64,000 nt of DNA from Nostoc mirabile CHAB5784 (GCF_020829645.1 NZ_JAIVFS010000035.1:16013-80012); one strand, 5' to 3'. Positions 52,639 to 63,889 are shown, numbered from the stretch's first letter. Made by a program: numbers and translations. Notes: generated from the letters alone by a model not told the origin.

Positions 52639-52756
52639 GTAGCCATCCGTCATGTAGAAATAAACCTCTGAGTTTTTCTGGCACATGCGAGTTATCGGTC
52701 GTGCTATTCCAAAGTTTCAACATCTCAAAAGTGAAGAATTGCCCCTTTTTTCGATT

Positions 52757-52977
52757 GGTTAACTGTAGAGATTTTAGATACATTGTTACCTGAACGAGTT
52801 CATCGATGTAATCCCAGAGTTGTGAAAAAATCTGTATCAAAGTTTCGCTCCAAAAAACTGAAACACCGAGGATCTGGACAACAAATTGAAGCTCCTGCTT
52901 TTCATATCTTCACAACAGCTTTTAGCCTTAACCCAAGCGTATTGAGTTCAGTTCCCACTCTACAACTGGCTTAAAAT
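52757..52977 (+). pseudogene. C-terminal fragment of an IS4-type transposase
   Basis: The frame around ATG 52783 reads LLPERVHRCNPRVVKKSVSK then FRSKKLKHRG, closely resembling the C-terminal tail of IS4-family transposases (RVVKRKMSNF-type). The catalytic core is absent. A remnant of a lost insertion sequence. Confidence 0.6.
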
Positions 52978-53011
52978 GAACAAAACCAAATAGAACCTCA
53001 GAAGGTGAAAA

Positions 53012-53350
53012 ATGTAGATAGCTGGCATTTCTCTAGGAGCGATCGCTAGCGTACTACGAAACTACATCTTCTGTGCGCAGTTCCAAAAGGTAGAAGGAGC
53101 GCTGGGAACGTACTGGTTCATTCAGTGGTCGTACCGCAATCCCCAATCTGACTTTGAAAAAGACGCTTTAGTTGCAGCCCTTATGATTCGCTCTGGTGCT
53201 GAATCTGGGGCAACACTCCACTGGGTGACAAACAAAACTTACGAGCGCTGGGCATCAAACGCTGTCACTGCACCAGCATTACCAGCAGTTTCACAGACTG
53301 AGGCACGGGCATCTTTTGCACTGACTCCTAAAAAAATGGGGCAGGCTTAA
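53012..53350 (+). pseudogene. Small hypothetical gene with a stop right after ATG
   Basis: An open frame of 110 codons (53018-53350), starting IAGISLGAIASVL and containing FIQWSYRNPQSDFEKDALV and GAESGATLHWVTNKTYERW. It has no usable start codon: ATG at 53012 is followed directly by TAG. The composition looks protein-like and the stretch precedes the ATPase fragment by about 100 bp, as in plasmid or mobile-element gene pairs. Probably inactivated by a point mutation. No function is recognised. Confidence 0.5.
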
Positions 53351-53456
53351 AAACCCAATAATGAGGGTTTCAGCCATCATAAATTGGGTGGAAGCGGCGT
53401 TTGTTTCAGGGCGATCGCTTTGTGTTAACTCAGGGTGTCGCCTGAAAGGCTGATTA

Positions 53457-54071
53457 ATGGGTTATTTTCTAGTGTCTCCACGCCCTGGTATTCCTAACCC
53501 GGAGATTGCCGACATTGATTCTGAGTCAGTGCAGTCGGTGATTAATCCGGGTTCCATGAAGATTTTGCAAGCGATCGCTGCTAATTATCCTGACTACATT
53601 CGGATTGATGGTGCTTGGTTAGATGAACTGTGTGATGCTGCATTACATCAAGATATGACCCTTCGCAGTAACCACCATTTTTACCTGTCTGGCGGCATCC
53701 AGTCTGGCAAATCCACTCTTGCAGGGGTGATTATCAATAAAATTGCATCTTTATCTCAATCACCAGCAATTGTGATTGGTAGCGATCCAAAGGATGATGT
53801 CACCAGATGGCTGTGCCTCTTTAGCCGCAAGTTTGATGGCATGAAAGCCTTAAGAGATTGGATTACCTTTGCCACAGATCAGATTGACAAGCAGAAAGCA
53901 AGAGTATCCATTGTTGGCGGTGAATGTCATGGTGTCCCGGAATTATTTCTTGCCCAAGACGAGGTGGACTCTGTATTTGGTGGTGGCAAGGGACTTCCAG
54001 GAATGGTTGATGTTGACACTGCCTTTATACTTGCAAGGTTTTTGGAACTATATCATCAAATTTACTGCTGA
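53457..54071 (+). CDS. Plasmid-type P-loop ATPase, probably truncated
   Basis: 204 residues. A Walker A motif (GGIQSGKSTL) near residue 80, a Walker-B-like LFLAQDEVDSVFGGG near 165, and a preceding SIVGGECHG. The style resembles ATPases of plasmid mobilisation or conjugation loci in Nostoc. The sequence stops shortly after Walker B, where such ATPases normally continue for another hundred or more residues, so the C-terminus appears lost by frameshift or deletion. An overlapping frame ends 13 bp later. No partner genes are present apart from the damaged small gene upstream. Probably a relic. Confidence 0.55.
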   Translation: MGYFLVSPRPGIPNPEIADIDSESVQSVINPGSMKILQAIAANYPDYIRIDGAWLDELCDAALHQDMTLRSNHHFYLSGGIQSGKSTLAGVIINKIASLSQSPAIVIGSDPKDDVTRWLCLFSRKFDGMKALRDWITFATDQIDKQKARVSIVGGECHGVPELFLAQDEVDSVFGGGKGLPGMVDVDTAFILARFLELYHQIYC

Positions 54072-54535
54072 CCAAAATCTCTAAAGAGAAAATTTGTACT
54101 AATTTTACTATTAATTATCCATGAAAGTAGCTGAAGAACCCCTTTTTAGTCCCAAAAGTAAAATTTAAGGGAAGGCGACCAAAAAACGACATCGCTTTTT
54201 TCTCAGCCTGTATCTACTATTTAATTTTAGTATTTATGTACTATAAAAGAGTACTATTGCTGATATTTGCTGCTTGATTCTTGAAGAAGTCCATGTTAAC
54301 ATCCGTAATGTTACGTAAAAAATAACCTGATTAGTTTGCTGTAGATTCAGAATGTATTCATAACTAGGCAAAGATTGCAAAATTGCCCAAACATAATATA
54401 ACAATTTATCAGCTTCAATTGTGATTCATTTGCAAGCTAAAAATTAGCTGTGGGAAAAAGATGTGTAGAGTATTGATCTTTTTTCCACAACGTTTGTAAT
54501 TAGAAAATTTATGCAAATCATGGCAGTTACACCGT
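54072..54535. other. AT-rich intergenic region
   Basis: About 460 bp with no gene. It must contain the promoter of the two-partner secretion operon. I see only AT-rich DNA without a motif I can name. Confidence 0.5.
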
Positions 54536-54613
54536 ATGAAAGTCACAGAAAAATCGAGTATTTTGCAGGCATCATACAAATTTTGGAGCGTCCCAAACAT
54601 TCAACCAGAAAAC

Positions 54614-57600
54614 ATGGTTCGATGTGATTTAGGCGATCGCAGCAATATATTAAAATTCTGGCAGATAGGGATTACTCTGGCTGCAACTAGCGGAGTTATT
54701 TTTTCTGGGAATGGTGCGATCGCTCAAATTGTTCCAGATCGCACTCTAGGTGCAGAAAGTTCTGTTGTTACGCCGAATGTGGATATCAAAGGTACACCGA
54801 GCGATCGCATAGAAGGCGGTGCTATTCGCGGTGCTAACCTCTTCCATAGTTTTCAGGAATTCAATGTCAGAGATGGACGAGGAGCCTATTTCAACAATCC
54901 GGCTGGGATTGAGAGTATTTTCAGCCGAGTCACGGGGAATAACGCTTCAAATATTAATGGAAAACTCGGCGTATTGGGTAATGCTAATTTATTTTTGCTC
55001 AACCCCAACGGAATTCTTTTTGGACCCAATGCATCGTTAGATCTGAATGGTTCATTTTTAGGTAGTACAGCGAATGCTTTGAAGTTTGGGGATGGGAAAG
55101 AGTTTAGTGCAACGAATCCTACAGCCCCGCCATTACTATCTGTGTCCGTGCCTTTGGGAGTGCAATTTAACCAAGGACAACCAAGTGCAATTTTGAATTC
55201 CGGCAATATTTCAGTCGCGCAAAACCTGACACTGTTGGGAGGTACAGTAGCTAGTACAGGGCAGTTATCAGCATCTGGAGGGCAGGTTGCTGTTGCAGCC
55301 GTTCCAGGTGGTAGTGTTGTGAACCTGAGTTCAACAGGACAATTTCAAAATATTGATACTTCATTACCTGTAGCGGCTGGAAATTCAGTTTCTTTGGCTG
55401 AGTTATTGACAAGCAGTAATGCACAATTTCATCCAGGACTGACAGTAAATAGCAACGGACAAGTGGAAGTGGCGGGATCGGGCTTGTCTGTAAGAGATGG
55501 TGATGTTGTTGCAAAGAATGTGACAGCTCAGACAGCAACACTCACAGCGCATAATAATTTAACTCTGGTTGAGAGTCTGATAGGTACAAACGGGGATTTA
55601 AACCTGCTAGCAGGGGATACAGTGCGGGTGCGGGATAATGTGGAGAATCCCTTTGTGGCGCAAGCTGGAGGACAGTTATTAGTTCAGGGTAGGCAAGGAG
55701 TTGATATTTTTGCCTTAAATAATCCTAACAGTGGGTTGTTTTCTGGTGGGGATTTAGTGTTGCGATCGGCTAACGCAGTGGGAGGCGATGCTCAGTACTG
55801 GGCTGGTGGTAATTTTCGTATTGAGAAATTGGATGGCAATTTAGGCGGTCTATTCAGCCCTTACGATCCCATTATTAGATCTGCTGGAGATGTTAGCTTT
55901 GACAGCTACACAGGAGGTTCACTACACATTCTCGCTGGAGGGAGTGTGAGAATCAACGGCACAGTTGAAATTACAGGTACAGATCCAAATGCACTTCCAG
56001 GGAATGGACTGACTGAGACGGTATCACTATCAAATGATGATCCTAACGGAATACGCTCTCAAGTCAATATTGATGGCACAAACTTTCCAACTTTAGATAT
56101 TCGAGCGGGTGTACGTGCAAATGCACTTGGTTCTCAAGGTAATTTTGTAATTCCAACAACAGGAATTATTCTGGCTCCAACACCAGCTTTTCCAGGTCAG
56201 GGTAATACTATCTCTCCCCCAGGATCTCCGCAAAACGCTAACCCTGATACTCCAAGTGCGAATATCATAATCGGAAGAATTAAAACAGAACCTAGAGGTC
56301 AAGTATTTTTAACCAATCAATATGAAGCAAATCCCTTAGCTGAAGGTTCAATTGAAATCGGAGATAGCATTGGAAATTCAAATTTATTCTCAATTGATAG
56401 CCTTGCTAGTCCAGTCACGATAGATACTAGAGGTTCTGTCACGGTTTATCAGGGAATTATTAGCGGTATTCGTACAGGTATAGGTGGAGATATCAAGATA
56501 CTTAGCCAAACAGGGAACATTAATATTGGTACAGGAAGTACTCAAACAAACAACCCTATAAATGGTAGTTTACTCTCTCTATCTAACAATGGTAGTGGTG
56601 GTAATATTACCCTCACGGCAGGCGGAAACATTACTGCGACAGGAAATATAACTTCTGAGGTTTTTGGCGGTGATGGAAATGGTGGCAACATCACCCTGAT
56701 CAGTAATTTTGGTGAAATTAATAGCGGTGGGATAACCATAAAATCTAAATCTAATGATGGAGATGCAAACACTAATAACGGGCTTGCTGGAAATGTTACT
56801 ATCCAAGCTCTTAGAGATATTCGCTTTGATCGCTCTAGTATAGAAGCTTCTAGTAACAGTAATGAAGAAGGATTCAGTACAATCGAACTTAATTCATTAG
56901 AAGGGTCAGTGTTTTTAAATAATGCTAACTTGAAAACTACTAATACTGGCACTGGCTTTGCAGGAGATATCCGTATCAACGGTAGTAATATTCAGATTAC
57001 TGACACAGGACGTGGAGATAATCAAGGTATTCAAAGCCGAGGTGTGAATGGGCGTATCTTTATAGGAATTGATGACCAAGACCGAGTAACTGCTAATAAC
57101 GTAACTATCAGAAATAGTCGTGTAGATACTCAAACTATTGCTAACGTAAATAGTAATGTAATACCTAACGAGGGTGATGGTATTCAGATCCGATCTACTG
57201 GTTCTATTGACATTATTAATAGTGATGTAAGTACCAGCATCCGTGGAATAGGAAATGGAGGCAACATCAACATCAACACAGGGTCGCTGTCGGTGACAGG
57301 TGGCTCTCGAGTGGAAGCCACTGTCAATAATAATGTAAATAATCAAGCAGAAAAAATTCAAGTTCAAGGGGGCAACATAACTATCAATGCCCGCGATCGC
57401 GTTATCTTTGATGGGGTCTTTGATGCAGTACCAGGTTTAATAATACAAAGTGCGGCATTAAGTAATGTGGAACAAGGAGCCACAGGCAACGCGGGCGATA
57501 TCACTATCAAAACTGGGTCACTTGAGGTAACTAATGGTGCTTTGCTGGAAACCCGGACTCGTGGAAACGGAAATGCAGGAAAGTTGACTATCAATGCCAA

Positions 57601-59425
57601 TAGTGTTGTTTTTGATGGGGCGGGTGGAAACTTCCCCAACGCCCCTGGTGCATTTAGTGGTGTAGAAAGCGATGCCATTGGCAAAGGAGGCGACATTGAA
57701 ATCAATACTGGACTGCTGTCCTTAAACAATTTTGCCCAGATCGCAACTAACACTTCTGGAAGAGGTGATCCGGGTAATATTAAGATTACTGCTAGTAACG
57801 GTGACGTTAAAGTTGATAATAGAAGTTTTATTAATGCCCAAATACAACGAGGAGGAGTGGGAACACTTGGCATTAAAGATGACGACTTTAGGATTAGTAT
57901 CAACGCAACATCGCTCACCTTAAACAATGGTAGTCAAATCAATGCTTTTACTAATGATACTGGTTCCGGTGATGCTCCAATAGGCAGTGCTGGAAATATA
58001 GATATAAATGTGGGTAACGGCAATGTAAAAATTGAAGACTTATCTGATAATAATGACATCACTGGTATCTTTAATACATTAGGAAACGGAGGAATAAACC
58101 CTAGTGGTAGCGGCGATGCTGTTGGTACTGGGGGAAATCTTACAATTCAAGCGCGATCGCTGTTGATAAATGGTACTACTAATCGCACTGGGGAGGCGAG
58201 AGGCAATGCAGGAATAGCAGCTAAAACTTTTGGATTAGGGAATGCTGGGAAAATAAAAATTACACTTACAGATTCTCTCAATATTACCAATGGTGGTTTT
58301 CTTGATAACAGCACTGCTGGTGGTTCTGTTTCAACTCCAAGTAATGCAGGGCCAATCGAGGTAACGGCAAAGTCAGTTATTCTAGCCAACGACAACCCAA
58401 GCCGCCGTGCCATACAAAGTAAAGTACAAAGATATAATTTTGACGGAGAAAACCTAGATGCTGTGGGAAACGGCGGCGACATCACTATAAATACTCAATC
58501 ACTCTCCTTAGATAATGCATCTATTACTTCTGAAAGTGAGACTCAAGGCACAGCAGGTAATATATCTATCACGGCGGATACTCTTTCTATCAAACAAGCA
58601 ATTGAACCGAACATTAACAATAAAGAAGCTGCAATTACTGTAACAAGCCCAGAAGGAAAAGCAGGGAATATCGACATCTTTGCAAATAAAATGTTCTTAA
58701 ATAATGGGACGCTTAGTGCTAACACAGGCCAAGAGAGTGGGGCAAATATTACCCTCAAAGGCAAGGATAATCCTTCGCTTGCATTTATCATCTTGTGGAA
58801 CGGAAGCAAAATAGAAGCTAATGCCAATAACAATGCTACAGGTGGCAACGTTGATATCAACAGTAAGTTGCTGATTGGACTCCCACCCAGAGCAGGAATT
58901 GTGAACAAAATCACTGCAAATGCGGCAGAGGGTCAGGGAGGTAAACTCAATATTACAGCAGGTATTTATGGCTTCTCTCAATCAAAGCTGAAACCGTTAG
59001 AACTTACTACCAGCAAAGAAAACTATATTGCAGCTTCTTCACAAACAGGTGCAGCAGGTATTGTGTCGGTCGGTCAACCAATTATAGACCCCAATCGTGG
59101 GTTAATTAAGTTACCAGAAGATGTGCGTGACTCTTCAAAATTGATTGTCCAAGGTTGTCCTGTGGGTGGACAACGGGCAACTAGTCAGTTCGTTATCACT
59201 GGACGCGGCGGCTTACCTCCAAACCCCACTTCAGCACTTAGTAGTGGCGTTCTTGTAGGTAATGCAGGTGAGCAAACTGGCTCTACAAACTCCGCCCCAG
59301 TACCCACTGTAGAAGCCCAAGGTGTAAACATCGGCCCCAATGGAGAAATTATTCTCACTGCTAACCCATCCAAACTTGCTTCTTATAGTTCTTGGCAGAG
59401 GTTCATGGGTTGCGATGGAAAATAA
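54614..59425 (+). CDS. Filamentous haemagglutinin-type TpsA exoprotein
   Basis: About 1603 residues from ATG 54614; the frame also opens at 54536, but the later start places the signal peptide (FWQIGITLAATSGVIFSGNG then AIAQ) nearer the N-terminus. The TPS secretion domain follows with ANLFLLNPNGILFGPNASL, the hallmark of two-partner secretion passengers. The rest is a long beta-helical repeat region rich in Gly, Asn and Thr, with repeated GNGGNINI/GNAGDITI-type turns. It ends in a Pro/Ser-rich tail. The protein would be secreted through the partner transporter encoded immediately downstream and act at the cell surface, for example in adhesion. It is full length for cyanobacterial members. 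Confidence 0.9.
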   Translation: MVRCDLGDRSNILKFWQIGITLAATSGVIFSGNGAIAQIVPDRTLGAESSVVTPNVDIKGTPSDRIEGGAIRGANLFHSFQEFNVRDGRGAYFNNPAGIESIFSRVTGNNASNINGKLGVLGNANLFLLNPNGILFGPNASLDLNGSFLGSTANALKFGDGKEFSATNPTAPPLLSVSVPLGVQFNQGQPSAILNSGNISVAQNLTLLGGTVASTGQLSASGGQVAVAAVPGGSVVNLSSTGQFQNIDTSLPVAAGNSVSLAELLTSSNAQFHPGLTVNSNGQVEVAGSGLSVRDGDVVAKNVTAQTATLTAHNNLTLVESLIGTNGDLNLLAGDTVRVRDNVENPFVAQAGGQLLVQGRQGVDIFALNNPNSGLFSGGDLVLRSANAVGGDAQYWAGGNFRIEKLDGNLGGLFSPYDPIIRSAGDVSFDSYTGGSLHILAGGSVRINGTVEITGTDPNALPGNGLTETVSLSNDDPNGIRSQVNIDGTNFPTLDIRAGVRANALGSQGNFVIPTTGIILAPTPAFPGQGNTISPPGSPQNANPDTPSANIIIGRIKTEPRGQVFLTNQYEANPLAEGSIEIGDSIGNSNLFSIDSLASPVTIDTRGSVTVYQGIISGIRTGIGGDIKILSQTGNINIGTGSTQTNNPINGSLLSLSNNGSGGNITLTAGGNITATGNITSEVFGGDGNGGNITLISNFGEINSGGITIKSKSNDGDANTNNGLAGNVTIQALRDIRFDRSSIEASSNSNEEGFSTIELNSLEGSVFLNNANLKTTNTGTGFAGDIRINGSNIQITDTGRGDNQGIQSRGVNGRIFIGIDDQDRVTANNVTIRNSRVDTQTIANVNSNVIPNEGDGIQIRSTGSIDIINSDVSTSIRGIGNGGNININTGSLSVTGGSRVEATVNNNVNNQAEKIQVQGGNITINARDRVIFDGVFDAVPGLIIQSAALSNVEQGATGNAGDITIKTGSLEVTNGALLETRTRGNGNAGKLTINANSVVFDGAGGNFPNAPGAFSGVESDAIGKGGDIEINTGLLSLNNFAQIATNTSGRGDPGNIKITASNGDVKVDNRSFINAQIQRGGVGTLGIKDDDFRISINATSLTLNNGSQINAFTNDTGSGDAPIGSAGNIDINVGNGNVKIEDLSDNNDITGIFNTLGNGGINPSGSGDAVGTGGNLTIQARSLLINGTTNRTGEARGNAGIAAKTFGLGNAGKIKITLTDSLNITNGGFLDNSTAGGSVSTPSNAGPIEVTAKSVILANDNPSRRAIQSKVQRYNFDGENLDAVGNGGDITINTQSLSLDNASITSESETQGTAGNISITADTLSIKQAIEPNINNKEAAITVTSPEGKAGNIDIFANKMFLNNGTLSANTGQESGANITLKGKDNPSLAFIILWNGSKIEANANNNATGGNVDINSKLLIGLPPRAGIVNKITANAAEGQGGKLNITAGIYGFSQSKLKPLELTTSKENYIAASSQTGAAGIVSVGQPIIDPNRGLIKLPEDVRDSSKLIVQGCPVGGQRATSQFVITGRGGLPPNPTSALSSGVLVGNAGEQTGSTNSAPVPTVEAQGVNIGPNGEIILTANPSKLASYSSWQRFMGCDGK

Positions 59426-61472
59426 TCCCCATGTTCAACCGCCAAAGGTTGTAAACCCGACGCTAAAAGCTCCAGTTATCTCAAGAAGACTAAAAACCTT
59501 GTTTAGCAATACTTGTAGTCCGTTGAAACGAACTTTAGCTATGAACCAGGAAATTGATTTCCGGGCGGCAAGGTCGAAGGAAACAGCCCTGCTTCCCCAA
59601 GAGGGTTGGGGAGGTATTCGAGGCTTAAGGTGCATTAGCAAAAGTTTGAAAACATTTCCTCGACTTCCACTGACTATTGCGACATTAGCCCTGAGTTTAC
59701 CTATTTCCATCAGCGCCCATGCTGTAGAAGTGGCTCAAGTACCTCTACCGCCAAACTTACCGCAACCTCTACCCCCTCCCCAAGATGTAGTTCCTCCAAC
59801 TTCTCCACCTCCTCAACAACCACAAGTTCCTTCGCCTCCTTCAGAAGACTTGTTACGTAAGCAACCAGCCCAACCATCACAGGAAACCCCTGGGGTAGTT
59901 CCTGAAAAATTTTTGGTCACAAAGTTTGAATTCGTAGGAGGTACAGTCTTCAAAGATGAAGAACTACTACAAACTATAGAAAAAGCTTTGCTGGCTAGAG
60001 GCGATCGCAGATTCTGTCCAGAACCTCAATGTCAAAAGCTTCCCAGAACAGAACAAGATCCACCTGTAGAACTTAACTTTAACCAACTGCTAGAAGCGCG
60101 ATCGGCAATTACCCAGCTTTATATTGATAAAGGCTATATTACCTCTGGGGCACTAATTCCAGAACAAATGCTACCGCCCGGTGGAGGTACACTCAAGATT
60201 CAAATAGCCGAGGGCAGCTTAGAAGATATTAAAATCACTGGTACTCGACGATTAAATCCGAACTATATTCGCTCTCGGTTAGAACTTGCTAATAAAAAAC
60301 CCTTAAATCGCGATCGCTTGCTCGAAGCATTGCAACTATTGCAACAAAATGTCCTGATTGAGAGTTTATCTGCGGAGTTGTCTAGTGGCTCGCGCTTTGC
60401 TAGCAATCTGTTATTAGTTAATGTGAAGGAGGCAAGAAGCTTTAAACCCCAAGTCAGATTAGATAATAACCGCTCACCTAGTGTAGGCAGCTTACAACGT
60501 AGTATTCAACTCACCGAAGGTAACTTGTTAGGTATCGGAGATAGTGTCAGCCTGTTCTATGCAAATACCGACGGTAGCAATCAGGTAAATGTTGGCTACA
60601 CCATACCTTTAACTCCTCGGAACACTACCCTAAGTTTTAGCTATAACTATTCTTCAAGTAATGTCATCGAAAAACCCTTTGACGAGTTAGATATTTCATC
60701 CAATTCCCATGAATACCAACTGACTCTGCGCCATCCAGTAATTCAAACCCCACGTCAAGAACTTGCTCTAGGATTAACAGCCTCTCATCGAGAAACCCAA
60801 ACTTTCTTGGGATTTGAAAATACTGGAGGCTTTCCCCTGTCAGATGGTGCTGACGACAAAGGGCGCACCAACATCACAGCAATCCGCTTTTTTCAAGAAT
60901 GGACACAAAGAGGCGATCGCTCGGTTTTGGCATTCCAGTCTCAATTCAGTTTGGGACTTGATGCACTGAATGCTACAATTAATCAAACTGACGCCGATGG
61001 GCGCTTTTTTGCTTGGCGAGGACAAGCTCAATGGTTGCGCCTTCTGGCAGAAGATACTCCCTTAGTAGTGCGGGGAGGCTTGCAACTAGCAGATAGAAGG
61101 CTTGTATCCTCAGAGCAAATTGGATTGGGTGGACAAGCAAGCATCAGAGGATACCGTCAGGATGCGTTGCTGGCTGATAACGGCGCTTTCGCTTCAATTG
61201 AACTGCGCCTACCGATTTTGCGCCTTCGTCAACAGCAGAGCCTTTTACAACTCATACCTTTTGTAGATATTGGTACAGCTTGGAACAGTTCTGGAGGTTC
61301 CAACATTGATCCTGGTTTTTTGGCTTCTGCTGGCTTGGGGTTGCGATATCAGTTAAGCGATCAGATCGATGCTCGCTTGGACTGGGGAATCCCCATCGTG
61401 TCTGCTGATTCAAACGGACGAACTCTACAAGAAGACGGTTTATATTTTTCTGTGCTATGGAACCCTTTTTAA
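59415..61472 (+). CDS. ShlB/FhaC/HecB-type outer-membrane transporter (TpsB)
   Basis: About 685 residues if started at ATG 59415, which overlaps the exoprotein stop by 11 bp. Hydrophobic LTIATLALSLPISISAHA (around 59668-59721) is the signal peptide, followed by a Pro-rich linker, two POTRA-like modules (FLVTKFEFVGGTVFKDEELL; GTLKIQIAEGSLEDIKITG) and a beta-barrel ending in YFSVLWNPF, with a terminal aromatic residue as expected for outer-membrane proteins. About 75 residues before the signal peptide are partly encoded by an interspersed repeat, so the true start may be later, such as ATG 59540 or TTG 59646. It secretes the upstream exoprotein. Confidence 0.88.
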   Translation: MENNPHVQPPKVVNPTLKAPVISRRLKTLFSNTCSPLKRTLAMNQEIDFRAARSKETALLPQEGWGGIRGLRCISKSLKTFPRLPLTIATLALSLPISISAHAVEVAQVPLPPNLPQPLPPPQDVVPPTSPPPQQPQVPSPPSEDLLRKQPAQPSQETPGVVPEKFLVTKFEFVGGTVFKDEELLQTIEKALLARGDRRFCPEPQCQKLPRTEQDPPVELNFNQLLEARSAITQLYIDKGYITSGALIPEQMLPPGGGTLKIQIAEGSLEDIKITGTRRLNPNYIRSRLELANKKPLNRDRLLEALQLLQQNVLIESLSAELSSGSRFASNLLLVNVKEARSFKPQVRLDNNRSPSVGSLQRSIQLTEGNLLGIGDSVSLFYANTDGSNQVNVGYTIPLTPRNTTLSFSYNYSSSNVIEKPFDELDISSNSHEYQLTLRHPVIQTPRQELALGLTASHRETQTFLGFENTGGFPLSDGADDKGRTNITAIRFFQEWTQRGDRSVLAFQSQFSLGLDALNATINQTDADGRFFAWRGQAQWLRLLAEDTPLVVRGGLQLADRRLVSSEQIGLGGQASIRGYRQDALLADNGAFASIELRLPILRLRQQQSLLQLIPFVDIGTAWNSSGGSNIDPGFLASAGLGLRYQLSDQIDARLDWGIPIVSADSNGRTLQEDGLYFSVLWNPF
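59465..59580. repeat. Hairpin-rich interspersed repeat, copy 2, in coding sequence
   Basis: It shares with the copy at 4574-4725 the order GACTAAA..., TAGTC..., TTTAGCTATGAACC and GAAATTGATTTCCGGGCGG. It lies between the exoprotein stop and the signal-peptide codons of the transporter. It is read through in frame if translation begins at 59415. Confidence 0.55.
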
Positions 61473-63889
61473 AACGTACATTCCCAAAACGTGCCATTAG
61501 CAAACTCTTGCTTGCTCTTGTTGGGCTAATTTTAGTCTTTGGCATTCATATATTTTTGAGGGAAAGAGCGATCGGCATACAAGCACCAGCAACACAATTG
61601 ATTTGTGCAAGTACACCAAATCTCAGCCCAGAACAGTTAAGTGCAGAGGGTAGAGTTAGCTACGAACAAGGGCGCTTTGATGCAGCAATCGATTGCTGGC
61701 AAAGAGCTACAACTGCTTATCGTCAAGTTGGAAATGAAACTGAGAGGATCAATAATCAAATTAATCTAGCTCAGGCAGAGCAAGCTTTAGGACTTTACCC
61801 ACGAGCTTGTAATACACTAGTGCAAATCTACGGTGAGCAAGACTGCACTAATTTACTACAACTCAAAGATGAAGACAAACGTCAGCAGTTGTTTAACATT
61901 TTTAATAAACAAGTAGATTCTCCTGCAAAAATCACCGGCTTACGCAGCTTGGGCAATATTCTAAGAGGACTTGGTGAATTAGATTTGTCTAATCAGGTCT
62001 TGTTAATTAGTTTAGATAAGAGCCAATCTCCAGAAAAAGCAGCAAATTTGCTTGATCTAGGTAACACCAGACGCGCTTTTAGTAACAAAGAACAAGATTT
62101 ATACAGCCGTTCTCAAGAGTCTCAGCATCTGATTTGTGCGATCGTAGATGCATTTGCAGCTAAATCTGCCTATGAACAGGCTATACAAAACACTGACTCA
62201 ACTTCAGACCAAATATCTACTATTAAACTGCAAGCACAACTGAATCAGTTAAGTCTCCTACTAGATTTAAAAGATTGGTATAGTAATCAAATCAACAAAC
62301 AGAATAATAAAGACGATGCTATAGATCGGTTATTTATTAGATATAGGATACTACGTTTTGCAGAGCAAAAATGTTGGAATGACCAATTAATAAGTTGGGA
62401 TGACCAATTAAAACCTAAGCTAGATAAACGCATAAACTATATCTTAATAAGAAATAACTTTCAATCCTTAAAGCAGCAGTTATCAAACCAAAATTCGCCG
62501 ATACAGCTAGAGCAAATTAATAATATTCAGCAACAAATCAATAAATTACCACCAAGTCACGCAACGCTTTTCACAAGGCTTAACTTTGTCCAGAATTTGA
62601 TGCGTATAAGTAAAGATAGTCAAGATGAAAATCAGATAAAAGATTTTCTCACAGAAACGCTTAACCGAGCTAAAAAACAAGGCAATATAATAGCAGAATC
62701 TTATGCACTAGGATATCTTGGCAAGTTATATGAAGACAGCAAGGAATTGCAATTAGCTATATCCAATACTCGGGGCGCTTTGTTCTTAGCTCAATCGATT
62801 CCGGCAGCAGATATAGTTTATCAGTGGCAATGGCAATTGGGGCGGATTTACAAATCTCAACTACCGCCAAGAAAGCAGGTACAAACGAAAGACCTACAAA
62901 ACGATGTTAAAAGCTTGAATCAAGCACAAGCAGCTTATGAAGAAACGTTTAAAACTTTAGAATCCTTGCGCCGAGAATTAGCAACCAGTAACCCTGATGC
63001 TCAAATTTCTTTTCAAAAGGATATTGAAGGTATTTATCGCGAGTATGTTGATATACTTCTCAGAGATGACAAACCTCAAATAAAAGACCTCTCAAAAGCA
63101 CGCCAAGTCATTTCCTCTCTCCAAGCAGCAGAGCTAGAAAACTTCTTGCGTCAAGCCTGTCCTGAATACAACCTCAGCGATATTGACAGTATTATTAATC
63201 AGCGAACCCAAAAAACAGCTTTTATATCCCCAATTGTCTTAGACGATAGAATCGAGGTAATTATTAAGCTACCTACTGATTTGAATAATAAAAATTTAAC
63301 AGATATAGCCCTAAAACACTATAGAACAGAGGGTGAGGATATTGATCGGACTAAAATTGAAGAACAACTGAAACAGTTGCAAAGAGATTTGGAAGAGGAG
63401 TATACGTTTGATGCTGTTACAAAAGAAGCGAATAATGTGTATAAATGGCTTCTTAAAGGTGCAGAAAAATACCTTCAAAATCAAGACATTGATACGTTAG
63501 TATTTGCTCTAGATACGCCTTTGCGAAATATACCATTAGCAGCACTAGTTTACAATATTACACCAGATAACAAGCCCCAATACTTGATTGAAAAGTATGC
63601 GCTTGCCCTAGTCCCAAGGTTAGACATTCCAGATTTTAAAACTTTAGAAAATAGAAAAATCAAAATTTTGGCGGCAGGGCTAGCGCAACCAGAATCAAAC
63701 GTAAATCAACAACGAAAATTTACCAAGTTAAATTATGTCAAAGCTGAATTAAATGTATTAAATGACATTGAAAAAATTAATTCTAGAGTTTCAGTTACTA
63801 AACTCGAAGACAATAATTTTAAAACCGATAAACTACAATCAAATATCAATTCTTCTGCTTTTCAAATACTCCACTTAGAGGCTGTTTGA
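61457..63889 (+). pseudogene. TPR-CHAT protein gene truncated by an insertion sequence
   Basis: 810 residues are left. One N-terminal membrane or signal helix (LLLALVGLILVFGIHIFL) leads to TPR-like helices (AEGRVSYEQGRFDAAIDCW and later repeats, about 60-560). The start of a CHAT domain follows (LVFALDTPLRNIPLAALVY). The frame ends ILHLEAV then stop. The last three residues come from an IS terminus (GAGGCTGTTTGAAAAG from 63878), exactly where CHAT proteins read ILHLATHG, so the catalytic His and Cys are lost. The start overlaps the transporter gene by 16 bp. It was the third gene of the secretion operon, a common arrangement in cyanobacteria. Confidence 0.8.

Noticed and set aside
56093..58981. 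Several long minus-strand frames opposite the exoprotein gene
   Set aside because: They mirror the repetitive Gly/Asn/Thr coding of the plus strand and show hydrophobic low-complexity text, not protein families.
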